Source of the DNA: Peptacetobacter hominis
GTDB taxonomy: Bacteria; Bacillota; Clostridia; Peptostreptococcales; Peptostreptococcaceae
Direction: 5' to 3'
Assembly (NCBI RefSeq): GCF_006861675.1
Contig: NZ_SGJB01000013.1
Span: 1 to 64,000 of the forward strand
Length of the DNA stretch: 64,000 bases
The notes under the pieces were generated by a model. That model was not told the DNA's origin. It did not search any database and saw only the letters and a program-made list of their open reading frames with translations. The position numbers and the translations under genes are program-made. This document shows positions 37,531 to 46,639 of the stretch, piece after piece. Position 1 is the first letter of the stretch. The number at the start of each line of letters is the position of its first letter.

Positions 37531-37596
37531 ATTGTCGTTTACAGAGTATTGTTATAGATTATCAATAACATAAAAGATAAATAAGGGGGAGTATAA

Positions 37597-38781
37597 ATGA
37601 TTTCAGAGACACTTGTAAAAGCATTTGTAAAAGACAGTGAAAATACAAACGATGAATCGGTAAGAAACAGATATGGATTTCTTGCAGGTGCTGTAGGTAT
37701 AGCATCAAACCTTGTACTTTTTATAGTTAAATTCAGTATAGGTTTTCTAAGCGGAAGTGTTGCTGTTACAGCCGACGCATTCAATAACTTTACAGATATG
37801 GCATCTTCTATCATAACAATTGCCGGATTTAAACTTGCAGGTATGCCTGCAGATGAGGAACACCCATTTGGACATGGAAGACTTGAATATATATCAGCTC
37901 TTGTAGTTGCATTTATGGTAATGTTTGTTGGAGCACAGTTTACAAAAACATCTGTGGAGAGAATAATGAATCCTTCTCCTATAGAATTTCAGACTATACC
38001 ATTTGTGCTGCTTCTTCTATCAATAGCTGTAAAACTATGGTTAAGTGTGTTCAATAAATATATAGGAAACAAAATAGACTCATCAGCGCTTAAAGCCGTT
38101 GCAATGGATGCACTTGGAGATGTTTTTACATCATCATGTGTTGTTATATCTTTTCTTGCAGCAAGATTCACAGACCTTCCTATAGATGGATATGTTGGAG
38201 TAGCAGTTTCTCTTGCTATATTATATGCAGGATTTTCTCTTGTAAAAGAGACAATAAATCCTCTTTTAGGTGAGGCTCCGGATCCTGAAATAGTATCAAA
38301 GATAACAGAAAATCTTATGAAATATGAGATAATAACAGGAGTTCATGACCTTATAATACATAACTACGGTGTAGGAAGATGTATAGCATCAGTTCATGCA
38401 GAAGTTCCAGCGGATATAGATGTAATGGATATACATGAGGTTATAGATGATGCAGAAAAGGAAATTTCTGAAAAAATGAATATACATCTTGTAATACATA
38501 TGGATCCGATATGTTTAAAGGATGAAGAATTGAACGAGGCAAGAGCGGAAATAGAGGATATAATTTCAGCAAGAGAAGAGTTAAAATCAATACATGACCT
38601 TAGAATTGTTGGAAAAGGTGAAAGAAAAAATCTTGTTTTTGATGTTGTTGTAGATCCGGCCATGGTAAGCCATAAAGAAGATGATAATATAAAAAAATGG
38701 ATTGATTCCGAAATGAAAAAAAGACATGGAAAATACAATTGTATAATAGTAATAGATAGAGATTACTCTGGTAACCAGTAA
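37597..38781 (+). CDS. Cation diffusion facilitator, predicted Mn2+ exporter
   Basis: A 394-residue CDF protein with six membrane helices and a long cytoplasmic C-terminal domain (about residues 215-394). The transport site residues are N63 and D67 in ADAFNNFTDMASS of helix 2, and D171 and D175 in VAMDALGDVFTSS of helix 5. An N-D/D-D set rather than the H-D/H-D of zinc exporters is typical of the manganese CDFs (MntE type). HPFGHGRLEYI between helices 2 and 3 is standard. The C-terminal domain is longer than in YiiP and seems to hold a second ferredoxin-like unit. The start follows AGGGGGAG at 37583-37590. Confidence 0.88.
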   Translation: MISETLVKAFVKDSENTNDESVRNRYGFLAGAVGIASNLVLFIVKFSIGFLSGSVAVTADAFNNFTDMASSIITIAGFKLAGMPADEEHPFGHGRLEYISALVVAFMVMFVGAQFTKTSVERIMNPSPIEFQTIPFVLLLLSIAVKLWLSVFNKYIGNKIDSSALKAVAMDALGDVFTSSCVVISFLAARFTDLPIDGYVGVAVSLAILYAGFSLVKETINPLLGEAPDPEIVSKITENLMKYEIITGVHDLIIHNYGVGRCIASVHAEVPADIDVMDIHEVIDDAEKEISEKMNIHLVIHMDPICLKDEELNEARAEIEDIISAREELKSIHDLRIVGKGERKNLVFDVVVDPAMVSHKEDDNIKKWIDSEMKKRHGKYNCIIVIDRDYSGNQ

Positions 38782-38785
38782 AATA

Positions 38786-38816
38786 AAAGCTGCCTGATTT
38801 GAAAGGCAGCTTTTTA
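38786..38816 (+). terminator. Terminator of the CDF gene
   Basis: AAAGCTGCCT (38786-38795) pairs with AGGCAGCTTT (38804-38813), followed by TT. Confidence 0.92.
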
Positions 38817-38834
38817 TATTATATTATTATTTAT

Positions 38835-39176
38835 TTACTTTGAAGAAAATACACTTCTGACAATACTTAATATTTCAGAAACCATATCTATATTACTTTT
38901 TACATTTTCCTTTGTAACAATAACATCTGCAGCGATGTCTGTAACAACATCAGTAACATCCTTCATATTTTCACCGACCTGCCCAAAATCTTCTACAACC
39001 TGAGGAAGAGCAGATATTGATTTTTTTACATTTGCAGAATTGTCGTCTATAACTGAAGAAACTTTTTTTATGACAGAAAGAAGTTCAAACAGTACTTTAA
39101 TAAGAAGAATAAGTGCAACGCATCCGATTATTGCAAGGATAAAAAGAATTGTATTAATGTCTATTGTAAATGTCAT
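38835..39176 (-). CDS. Small membrane-anchored protein, DUF948-like
   Basis: A 113-residue protein with one N-terminal membrane helix (ILFILAIIGCVALILLIKVL), then a helical tail of heptad-like repeats (VIDDNSANVKKSISALPQVV, EDFGQVGENMKDVTDVVTDI). This is the layout of DUF948 proteins, which often lie beside YtxH-type proteins, as here. The gene starts 2 bp after the YtxH-like gene stops on the minus strand. Both are likely envelope or stress proteins without known enzymatic role. Confidence 0.75.
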   Translation of the reverse strand: MTFTIDINTILFILAIIGCVALILLIKVLFELLSVIKKVSSVIDDNSANVKKSISALPQVVEDFGQVGENMKDVTDVVTDIAADVIVTKENVKSNIDMVSEILSIVRSVFSSK

Positions 39177-39178
39177 GA

Positions 39179-39616
39179 TTATACTTCCTCAACATTCTCT
39201 TCAGATAAATCTGAATCGCAGCATCCTTCTCCACAGCAGCATTCTTCTGCAGAGTCTGAATCACAACAACATTCTTCATCTGAATCAGAAGATTTTCTTG
39301 AAGCAAGATATTCTTTAACCTTTTCTTTAGATGCATTTAATTTTTCTTTCTGAGCACCTATAAGATCTTCTGTTTTTATTTTTGCATCAGTAGCCTTATC
39401 TGCAACAGCTGCAGCAGCCTGAGCTGAAGCGTTTTTTATATCTTCTCTTGTTTCTTTTCCAGATTTTGGAGCAAAAAGAACTCCACCAACAGCACCGGCA
39501 GTTACACCAACAGCAGCACCAACAGCAGCACCTTTTGCGGCAAGTTTAACTTTCTTTGCCTTTTCAGCCTTTATTTTAGCCTGTTTCTTCATTTCTATTT
39601 TTTCTGATAACTTCAT
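39179..39616 (-). CDS. YtxH-domain protein with a cysteine-rich acidic tail
   Basis: A 145-residue protein. Residues 24-60 hold the YtxH signature: a Gly/Ala helix (AAVGAAVGVTAGAVGGVLFA) followed by PKSGKETREDIKNAS. The next 50 residues form an Ala/Lys helix. The C-terminus (about 112-140) is unusual, with DEECCCDSD, EECCCGEGCC and DSDLSEE, giving eight cysteines set in acidic residues. This tail could bind metal or iron-sulfur clusters, or cross-link. YtxH proteins are general-stress envelope proteins with no firm role. It is first of a two-gene minus-strand operon. Confidence 0.8.
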   Translation of the reverse strand: MKLSEKIEMKKQAKIKAEKAKKVKLAAKGAAVGAAVGVTAGAVGGVLFAPKSGKETREDIKNASAQAAAAVADKATDAKIKTEDLIGAQKEKLNASKEKVKEYLASRKSSDSDEECCCDSDSAEECCCGEGCCDSDLSEENVEEV

Positions 39617-39801
39617 AATATATGTCTCCCTTCAAATTGTATTGTAATATCCATTTTATCAATGCCGTTTCAAGTTATATAGAATTGATAAAAAATAGCT
39701 ATTATTAAATATATTATACTACTTATTTTACCCAATAAATACAGTTTTAATAAGAAAATTTTGACAAAAGAATAGTGATGTTTTAATTGTCTGAAAAAAT
39801 A

Positions 39802-40105
39802 TTACAAATTGTAACTTTTATAGTAAAATATGATTATTTTAGTGGAAATTGTTACAATTTGTTATCAGGATATATAAAAAAATAAAAAAATTTTATGGAA
39901 CAAAGTAAAAACATGTTGTTACTGAATCTATCTTATGAACACGTTGAAATATACAAAAACAAGACTAATCGTGAAAAAATATCATATACAAACATTATAT
40001 ATGTTGTTGTTTGTTGTTTCTTTAAATTGCAAAAAAAGTCTTTACAAGCTTGTAACTTTTATATTATGATATATACAAGTCAGGAAAAAGTTACAGACTT
40101 GTAAC
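39802..40105 (+). promoter_or_regulatory. Repeated TTACAA-TTGTAAC palindromes and duplicated promoter upstream of the 3D-domain gene
   Basis: The 551-base gap 39617-40167 has no supported gene. It has palindromes at 39802-39814 (TTACAAATTGTAA), 40042-40055 (TTACAAGCTTGTAA) and 40090-40105 (GTTACAGACTTGTAAC), plus TTGTTACAA at 39849-39857. The blocks starting at 39802 and 40042 are near copies 240 bases apart, each continuing TTGTAACTTTTATA and a TATGAT -10-like hexamer, so the promoter region seems duplicated. TGTAAC fits the TGTWAH half-site of WalR, which controls the 3D-domain gene yocH in Bacillus subtilis; that link is inference. Confidence 0.55.
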
Positions 40106-40167
40106 AATTTCTAATCATTAATAGGGAAATATATGAATGAAATAAATAATAAAACAGGGAGGAACAT

Positions 40168-40905
40168 ATGTTAAAGAAAAAGCTAGGTTCATTAATATTA
40201 GCATCTATGATACTATTATCAAGTACAGCATTTGTCTTTGCAGATGAAACGAAAACTGGAGAAGAAATAGAAGGAGTACAGACAAAAGAGATATCTGAAG
40301 AAACTGCTGATGGAAAGTGGTTTAAAATAGGAGATTATCATTATTATATGCTAGAAAATGGAGATTTTGCCAGAGGTTGGAATGAAATAGACGGTAAAAT
40401 GTATTATTTCTGGTATAGTTCAGGAAAAATGGCAGAAGGACTTTCTGTTATAGGTTCAAAAGGAGAACATATATATATAACAAAAGAAAATGGTATACAT
40501 AGAGGAATTACAAAATTAGAAAATGGTGATACTTATTACTTTGATGATAATGGTATCGGAAAAGAAGCCAAAATAAAGCAGGGTGATACTGTTTATTATT
40601 TCAATAAAAATGGTAAACTTTATCAGAAAGGTAAATCATATATATCAAATGCATCAGCATATTCAGGGCATTCAACTACTGCTACAGGACAGAAACCAAG
40701 ATTTGGAACAATAGCAGTTGACCCAAAGGTAATACCTTATGGAACAAAAGTTTATATACCTTATTTTGATAAAGTATTCGTTGCAAATGATTGCGGTGGA
40801 GCTATAAAAGGAACTAAAATAGATATATATATGAATTCAAGTAAAGAATGTTATAAATTCGGAAGAAGAAATATAGAAATAGTAGTTCTTGAAGACATAA
40901 AATAA
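40168..40905 (+). CDS. Secreted cell-wall protein with glucan-binding-type repeats and a 3D domain
   Basis: The signal peptide (LGSLILASMILLSSTAFVFA) is followed by about 110 residues of choline/glucan-binding-like repeats with aromatic signatures: GKWFKIGDYHYYMLENGDFA, KMYYFWYSSGKMAEG, DTYYFDDNGIG and DTVYYFNKNGKLYQKG. The C-terminal domain (about 160-245) is a 3D domain: ASAYSGHSTTATGQKPRFG, VDPKVIPYGTKVYIP, FVANDCGGAIKGTKIDIYM. 3D domains have a double-psi barrel related to lytic transglycosylases. It probably remodels or binds peptidoglycan. GGGAGG lies at 40156-40161, and the promoter region is described separately. Confidence 0.9.
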   Translation: MLKKKLGSLILASMILLSSTAFVFADETKTGEEIEGVQTKEISEETADGKWFKIGDYHYYMLENGDFARGWNEIDGKMYYFWYSSGKMAEGLSVIGSKGEHIYITKENGIHRGITKLENGDTYYFDDNGIGKEAKIKQGDTVYYFNKNGKLYQKGKSYISNASAYSGHSTTATGQKPRFGTIAVDPKVIPYGTKVYIPYFDKVFVANDCGGAIKGTKIDIYMNSSKECYKFGRRNIEIVVLEDIK

Positions 40906-40934
40906 ACATTTAAAAATCATATCAATTATCTCTA

Positions 40935-40962
40935 AAAAGACAGCTGCCAGCTGTCTTTTTTA
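40935..40962 (+). terminator. Terminator of the 3D-domain gene
   Basis: AAAAGACAGCTG (40935-40946) pairs with CAGCTGTCTTTT (40948-40959), followed by TT. Confidence 0.9.
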
Positions 40963-40980
40963 TGTTGTTATATAATATAT

Positions 40981-41015
40981 AAAAAGTAAAACCCGATGCA
41001 TGTTATGCACCGGGC
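40981..41015 (-). terminator. Terminator of the desulfoferrodoxin gene
   Basis: CCCGATGCAT (40992-41001) pairs with ATGCACCGGG (41005-41014) apart from one mismatch. On the minus strand the hairpin is followed by TTTTACTTTTT. Confidence 0.85.
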
Positions 41016-41025
41016 TTATCTATTA

Positions 41026-41403
41026 TTATAATTCTTTTTTCCATAATCCATGAAGATTGCAGTATTCATAAACTGCAACTGCTTTTTCATCAGATGCAAG
41101 AGCAAACTCTGCAACAGGTTCCTGACCTGGTTTAAGATCTCTTCTCTGAACTCCTTTATTTGTTTCAAGAAGTATGAACATTATATAGTGTTTATCTTCC
41201 ATTGGATGTTCAACTGAACCAACTTTAGCCTTTACCACATTTCCTTCAACAGTTACTTCAGGAACATGCTTTTCAGTTGCTGCATCTACAGTATTTGGAA
41301 CAAGTTCTGTCATTTTCTGTCCACAACACATCATAGGAACCGGAGTTTCGTATACTACCTCCACCATATTTTTACACTTTTCACATAAATAGAATTTTGC
41401 CAT
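41026..41403 (-). CDS. dfx: Desulfoferrodoxin (superoxide reductase)
   Basis: A 125-residue protein with two iron sites. The N-terminal desulforedoxin centre has C7, C10, C26 and C27 (LCEKC, then MMCCG). The C-terminal superoxide reductase centre has H46 (EKHVP), H66 (EHPM), H72 (KHYI), C115 and H118 (EYCNLHG), with E44-K45 next to the first ligand as usual. It reduces superoxide to peroxide without making oxygen, a common defence of anaerobes. It is a single gene with AGGAGG ahead of the ATG on the minus strand. Confidence 0.96.
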   Translation of the reverse strand: MAKFYLCEKCKNMVEVVYETPVPMMCCGQKMTELVPNTVDAATEKHVPEVTVEGNVVKAKVGSVEHPMEDKHYIMFILLETNKGVQRRDLKPGQEPVAEFALASDEKAVAVYEYCNLHGLWKKEL

Positions 41404-41696
41404 TTTATTTCCTCCTAAAGAAATACCTTTTCGGTAAATTTATATTAATCATATTAATCTCATATCAGAGTATCCTTATTGGATAACTGTTATAGTATAT
41501 AAATACCCGTATGATAATTTCTCAAACATATTTAATTGAACAAAATGATAATTATATAAAAAACGAAAAAATGTTCGATTTAAATGTGAATTTATCCCTA
41601 ACTCATTTTAATTATTGAAAAAATGAAATATAATAGTATGTATATTACTTGTTTATAAAACAAACTATAAAATATAGTGCAATCGGGAGGTTTTTT

Positions 41697-43259
41697 ATGA
41701 GCAGGGTTGCAAAGGCGGCTATGGGGATATTTGCCGTTACCATGATATCTAAAATTTTCGGATTTGCGAGGGAGACAATACTTGTATATGTTCACGGGGC
41801 TGGAGCGGTTACCGATGCTTTTATAACATCGATGAATATACCGACAGTTATATTCTCAACAATAGGATCGGCTCTTGCAACAACTTTTATACCTATGTAC
41901 TATACTGTACAGAAGGAAAAAGGTGAAAAAGCTGCATCTGATTTCGTAAGCAATGTATTCAATATGATAATAGTGATAAGCCTTATGCTTTCTGTTCTTG
42001 GATATATATTCTCGGATGAGCTGGTAAAGATATTTGCCATGAGTTACAGTGGAGAGAAGCTCCAGATGGCTTCTGAGTTTACAAGAATAATGATCTGGGG
42101 AATGATATTTATAGGTCTTAGCAACATAATGACTTGTCTTATGAATATAAACTCGATGTTTGTTGTTCCGAGTCTTACAGGAATACCGTTCAATATAATA
42201 ATAATTGCAGGTATTTTTCTAAGTGCAAAAGCAGATATAAGGCTTATGCCGTTATTTACACTGATAGGAATGGCGAGCCAGTTTGTTTTCCAGCTTCCAT
42301 TTGCCAAAAAGGGAGGATATACATACAGACCATATATAAATATAAAAGACGAATACATAAAAAGAACGCTTTATCTGGTACTTCCGGTATTTATAGGTGT
42401 GGGAGTAAATCAGCTTAATACAGTTGTCGATAAAACACTTGCATCGACACTTGGGGATGGTATAGTAACTGTACTTAACAGTGCATCTATTCTTAATACG
42501 TTTGTAATAGGTGTATTTATTTCCAGCATACAATCTGTTATATATCCGCTTATGTCAAAACTTTCAAGTGAAGGTAATGAAAAAGCTGTGTCTGGAATAA
42601 TACAGAAAAGTGTCGATACAGTAACCGTACTAATGATACCTATAATGGTGGGTATAATAGTTCTTTCCGAGCCTATAGTAAAGATTGCATTTGAAAGAGG
42701 ACGGTTTGACTCTACGGCAACAGCACTTACTTCGTCTGCGCTTGCATTTTATGCACTTGGACTTCCGGCATCAGGACTTAGAAATATACTTGGAAATGTG
42801 TTTTATTCATTTGGAGATACAAAGACACCTATGAGAAACGGTATGATAGCGATGATTATGAATATATCTATGAACCTTGTATTTATAAGATTTATGGGAC
42901 ACTGCGGTCTAGCCTTTGCCACAAGTGTATCATCAACTATATGTATAATCACGATGTTTATAAGCCTTAGAAAGAAAATAGGTGATTTTGGACAGAAAAA
43001 TATAATAAAAACGGCGCTTAAATCATCGATAGCATCTGCTATCATGGGCGTGTTTGTATATTTTACATATAAATATACTCAAAACAGTTTTCCGAATTCT
43101 ACAAGATGGGAACTTCTTCGGCTGATGATTTCTGTATCTATAGGTATATTGGTATATACTATAATAGTACATAGAATGAAGATAAATGAGGTTGAAAATC
43201 TGCTTGATCTTGTAAAAGGAAAACTTTCAAATATACTATCAAAGTTAAAAAAGCATTAG
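41697..43259 (+). CDS. murJ: MurJ/MviN-family lipid II flippase
   Basis: A 520-residue membrane protein with about fourteen helices of the MOP superfamily. Landmarks are the N-terminal AAMGIFAVTMISKIFGFARE, GAVTDAFITSMNIP, GVGVNQLNTVVDKTLASTLG, FERGRFDSTATALTSSALAF and GLPASGLRNILGNVFYSFGD. It flips lipid II to the outer membrane face for peptidoglycan synthesis. ATG 41697 follows GGGAGG at the right distance; the frame is open upstream to 41649, which is not needed. It is followed closely by a serine-hydrolase gene. Confidence 0.92.
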   Translation: MSRVAKAAMGIFAVTMISKIFGFARETILVYVHGAGAVTDAFITSMNIPTVIFSTIGSALATTFIPMYYTVQKEKGEKAASDFVSNVFNMIIVISLMLSVLGYIFSDELVKIFAMSYSGEKLQMASEFTRIMIWGMIFIGLSNIMTCLMNINSMFVVPSLTGIPFNIIIIAGIFLSAKADIRLMPLFTLIGMASQFVFQLPFAKKGGYTYRPYINIKDEYIKRTLYLVLPVFIGVGVNQLNTVVDKTLASTLGDGIVTVLNSASILNTFVIGVFISSIQSVIYPLMSKLSSEGNEKAVSGIIQKSVDTVTVLMIPIMVGIIVLSEPIVKIAFERGRFDSTATALTSSALAFYALGLPASGLRNILGNVFYSFGDTKTPMRNGMIAMIMNISMNLVFIRFMGHCGLAFATSVSSTICIITMFISLRKKIGDFGQKNIIKTALKSSIASAIMGVFVYFTYKYTQNSFPNSTRWELLRLMISVSIGILVYTIIVHRMKINEVENLLDLVKGKLSNILSKLKKH

Positions 43260-43275
43260 CTTTATGGAGGACATT

Positions 43276-44247
43276 ATGAGAGAGGGAAAAATCAGAGAAT
43301 ACGCATCACAGAAGGGCACATCAAAGCTTGTACTTACAGTAGGAGTAATAGATGGAGATAATATGGACTTTTCAGTATATGGTCCAAAAGGAAAAGAGTT
43401 TCCAAAGACAGAGCACAGATATGAAATAGGATCTCTTACAAAACAGATAATGGAATCTCTTCTTGCAAAGGCAATTTCGGAGAAGAAGGTATCAATTGAT
43501 GATAAAATAGATAAGTATATAAAAATGGAAGGTGCAGAACATATTCCGACTATAAGAGAACTTGTTACACATACGGCAAGATATGGAAACTCATATCCTA
43601 AAGCAGTTGCCAGAAGAGAAATGAAAAATGCTCTTTTAAGCAGAGAAAATCCATATACAGGATATACAAATGAAAATCTTTTAAAGGATGTAAATTCATT
43701 TAAGCCCAATCCAAAACATAGAAAATGGGTATACTCAAACTTTGGAGGAGCTGTTCTGGGAAGAGTTTTATCTGAAGTATATGGAAAAGATATAAAAAAT
43801 CTTATTGAAGAATATGCAAAAGAGGAACTTGGCCTTGAAAATACAGGGTATACTCAGGACACAGATGTATCAAAATGCTGGAAGTGGAATGGCGATGAGG
43901 AATATCTTGCAGTAAATGGACTTGTATCTACAATAGGAGATATGATGAAATTTGTAGATGAAAATATAAATAAAGAGCCATCATATCTGGGAGAAGCACA
44001 TAAGAAGTACTTCAATATATCAAAGGACAAGTATGATATGGGACTTGGCTGGATAATAAATCACGATACAGGTATAATATGGCATGATGGAAGCACAGAT
44101 TTTTCTGATTGTTTCATAGGATTTGAAAAAAAATCAAAGAAAGGAATAGTAATACTTTCCAATAAGGCAAACAGCGGAAAAATAAATGCTGCAAGACTTG
44201 GAACAGAACTTCTTTCAGAAATGATAAAAAATAGAAAACATAGATAA
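43276..44247 (+). CDS. Beta-lactamase-family serine hydrolase (class C / DD-peptidase fold)
   Basis: A protein of about 323 residues with the three active-site motifs of the class C/AmpH-like family: SLTK (SxxK) in YEIGSLTKQIMESLL near residue 56, YSN in WVYSNFGGAVLGRVL near 155, and HDG (HxG) in IIWHDGSTDFSDCF near 275. There is no signal peptide, so it is probably cytoplasmic and may hydrolyse esters or small peptides rather than act on the wall. The upstream ATG 43264 overlaps the GGAGG site used by ATG 43276. It starts 16 bp after murJ. Confidence 0.85.
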   Translation: MREGKIREYASQKGTSKLVLTVGVIDGDNMDFSVYGPKGKEFPKTEHRYEIGSLTKQIMESLLAKAISEKKVSIDDKIDKYIKMEGAEHIPTIRELVTHTARYGNSYPKAVARREMKNALLSRENPYTGYTNENLLKDVNSFKPNPKHRKWVYSNFGGAVLGRVLSEVYGKDIKNLIEEYAKEELGLENTGYTQDTDVSKCWKWNGDEEYLAVNGLVSTIGDMMKFVDENINKEPSYLGEAHKKYFNISKDKYDMGLGWIINHDTGIIWHDGSTDFSDCFIGFEKKSKKGIVILSNKANSGKINAARLGTELLSEMIKNRKHR

Positions 44248-44265
44248 AAACTACAGGGGGTAAAC

Positions 44266-44769
44266 TTGATAATACTTGGAATAGATCCCGGGATAGCCAT
44301 AGTCGGTTATGGAGTTGTTGAGTACAAAAACAGCAGATTCAGAGTAATAGATTATGGAGCAGTTACAACACCGGCACACACCGATGTCACAACCCGACTG
44401 GATATGGTTTATAGGGGAATAGATACAATAATAAAAAACTACAATATAGATGAGGTGGGAATAGAGGAACTCTTCTTCAACAAAAACGTAAAGACTGCAA
44501 TAACAGTTGCACAGGCGAGGGGAGTTACTCTTCTTGCGTGTAGACACAATAATATACCTGTATATGAATACACGCCACTACAGGTAAAACAGGGTGTATG
44601 CGGGTACGGAAGAGCTGATAAAGCTCAGGTTCAGAAGATGGTAACATCATTTCTGAATCTTAAAAAAGTACCAAAACCCGATGATGTAGCCGACGCACTT
44701 GCAATTGCTATATGTCATGCACATGCAAACAGACTTGAAAAGACACTTTCAAATATACGGAAATACTAA
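44266..44769 (+). CDS. ruvC: Holliday junction endonuclease RuvC
   Basis: A 167-residue RNase H-fold nuclease. Acidic active-site residues are visible: D in LGIDPGIAIVGYG near residue 7, E in EVGIEELFFNKN near 66, and a pair in KPDDVADALAIAICHAH near 140. It resolves Holliday junctions with RuvAB, encoded next. It starts at TTG 44266 after AGGGGGT. Confidence 0.96.
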   Translation: MIILGIDPGIAIVGYGVVEYKNSRFRVIDYGAVTTPAHTDVTTRLDMVYRGIDTIIKNYNIDEVGIEELFFNKNVKTAITVAQARGVTLLACRHNNIPVYEYTPLQVKQGVCGYGRADKAQVQKMVTSFLNLKKVPKPDDVADALAIAICHAHANRLEKTLSNIRKY

Positions 44770-44783
44770 AAAGGAATGATCAG

Positions 44784-45386
44784 ATGTACAGATATATAAA
44801 GGGAACTGTCGAGGAAATAAATCTCGACAGTATAGTAATAGAAAATAATGGAATAGGATATAGTATAATGATGTCTTCAAATGCAATATCGAGATATTCA
44901 ATTGGAGACAACGCAAAAGTATATACAAAGCTGATAGTAAGAGAAGATGATATGTATTTATGTGGATTCTACTCTGGAGAGGAAAGAAAGATGTTTGATT
45001 TACTAACATCTGTGTCAAAAATAGGCCCGAAAGTTGGACTTTCTATACTTTCCTTTGCAGAACCGAAACAGCTTGGAGCATATATAATAAGTGGAGATAT
45101 AACAAAACTTTCAAAGGCTCCGGGAGTAGGCAAAAAGACTGCAGAGAGAATAGTTCTTGAACTGAAGGACAAAATAGACAAAACAGCTGTTGAATTTGAG
45201 CCTACACTTCTTGAAACAAAACCGGCTGTATTTACAGAGGACGAGGCAGTGGATGCACTTATGGCGCTTGGATATACACAGGCTGAATCAAAGGAGGCTG
45301 TATCATTTGTAAAATCTCCGGGAATGAATACAGAGGATATAATTAAAAAAGCACTTATCTACATATCTTCAAAAATGATGAAATAA
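44784..45386 (+). CDS. ruvA: Holliday junction branch migration protein RuvA
   Basis: A 200-residue protein. It has an N-terminal OB fold (MYRYIKGTVEEINLDSIVIE), two helix-hairpin-helix motifs (LLTSVSKIGPKVGLSILS, LSKAPGVGKKTAERIVLELK) and a C-terminal domain III that binds RuvB (DEAVDALMALGYTQAESKEA). It starts 14 bp after ruvC. Confidence 0.96.
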   Translation: MYRYIKGTVEEINLDSIVIENNGIGYSIMMSSNAISRYSIGDNAKVYTKLIVREDDMYLCGFYSGEERKMFDLLTSVSKIGPKVGLSILSFAEPKQLGAYIISGDITKLSKAPGVGKKTAERIVLELKDKIDKTAVEFEPTLLETKPAVFTEDEAVDALMALGYTQAESKEAVSFVKSPGMNTEDIIKKALIYISSKMMK

Positions 45387-45494
45387 AAATATAGAGTTAT
45401 ATGATAATAAAAATAAAATTATGCCTTCATATGCACATATGTGACAAAAACATGTGTATATGTGAATAAATATGGAAAGAGAGGTGGAGAATCT

Positions 45495-46511
45495 ATGATG
45501 GACGAGTTTGATGAAAGCAGGATAATAACATCCACTATGCAGTCGGATGATATAGATATAGAAAACAGCCTGAGACCAAAGACCTTATCTGAATATCTTG
45601 GCCAGGAAAAATCAAAAGAGCAGCTCAGTATATTTATAGAGGCTGCAAAAAGCAGAAATGAACAGCTGGACCATGTACTTCTTTATGGACCGCCGGGGCT
45701 TGGAAAAACAACTCTTGCCGGAATAATAGCAAATGAAATGGGAGTAAACCTTAGAATAACTTCAGGTCCTGCAATAGAAAGAGCGGGAGATCTGGCTGCA
45801 ATACTTACAAATCTTCAGGAAAATGACGTACTTTTTATAGATGAGATACATAGGATAAATAGAAGCGTCGAGGAGGTATTATATCCTGCGATGGAGGATT
45901 TCTGTCTGGATATAATAATAGGTAAAGGTCCTTCAGCAAGAAGTATAAGACTTGACCTTCCTAAATTTACACTTATAGGAGCTACTACAAGGGCAGGAAT
46001 GCTTACAAACCCACTTAGAGATAGATTTGGGGTAATCTGCAGACTTGACTATTACACAGAGGATGAACTTTCAGAGATAGTAAAAAGATCATCAAGACTT
46101 CTTGATGCTGAGATAGACGAAAGAGGTGCACATGAAATAGCCAAAAGATCTCGTGGGACACCTAGAATAGCAAATAGACTGCTAAAAAGAGTAAGAGATT
46201 ATGCACAGGTAAGAGCTGACGGAAACATAACTGACGGTGTAGCTGAGGATGCACTTGAACTTCTTGGAGTTGATAGTCTTGGACTTGACTATATAGATGA
46301 AAAACTTCTAAAGACTATAATAGAAAAATTCTCAGGTGGACCTGTTGGACTTGATACTCTGGCAGCATCTATAGGTGAGGATAGAAATACTATAGAGGAT
46401 GTATATGAACCATATCTTCTTCAGCTTGGATTTATAAACAGAGGTCCAAGAGGAAGAACTGCCATGCCACAGGCATATAAACATATGGGAATAGATATAA
46501 AAGAAAAATAA
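45495..46511 (+). CDS. ruvB: Holliday junction DNA helicase RuvB
   Basis: A 338-residue AAA+ motor. It has [14 protein letters not shown] at the start, Walker [11 protein letters not shown], Walker [16 protein letters not shown], sensor [11 protein letters not shown], the arginine-finger region [15 protein letters not shown], and the C-terminal winged helix [22 protein letters not shown] 45495 follows GAGGTGGAG. The 108-bp gap after ruvA holds an imperfect CACATATGTG-type inverted repeat (near 45429-45462), so ruvB may have some control of its own. Confidence 0.96.
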   Translation: MMDEFDESRIITSTMQSDDIDIENSLRPKTLSEYLGQEKSKEQLSIFIEAAKSRNEQLDHVLLYGPPGLGKTTLAGIIANEMGVNLRITSGPAIERAGDLAAILTNLQENDVLFIDEIHRINRSVEEVLYPAMEDFCLDIIIGKGPSARSIRLDLPKFTLIGATTRAGMLTNPLRDRFGVICRLDYYTEDELSEIVKRSSRLLDAEIDERGAHEIAKRSRGTPRIANRLLKRVRDYAQVRADGNITDGVAEDALELLGVDSLGLDYIDEKLLKTIIEKFSGGPVGLDTLAASIGEDRNTIEDVYEPYLLQLGFINRGPRGRTAMPQAYKHMGIDIKEK

Positions 46512-46639
46512 TATATACTGTGGAAAAAGAGTTGCTTTTTTGTTATTATTATAAATAGTATGCAAAAAAGCATCTTTTTGATGTGTAAAAAATTATTCGG
46601 TATTGACCGGGTTATAAAATATAGAAGGGAAGATATAGA

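Noticed and set aside
39895..40104. Open frame of 69 codons on the plus strand upstream of the 3D-domain gene
   Set aside because: No ribosome site before ATG 39895, odd composition (Lys, Asn, Tyr, Cys), and it runs through the duplicated promoter and palindromes. It is better explained as regulatory DNA.
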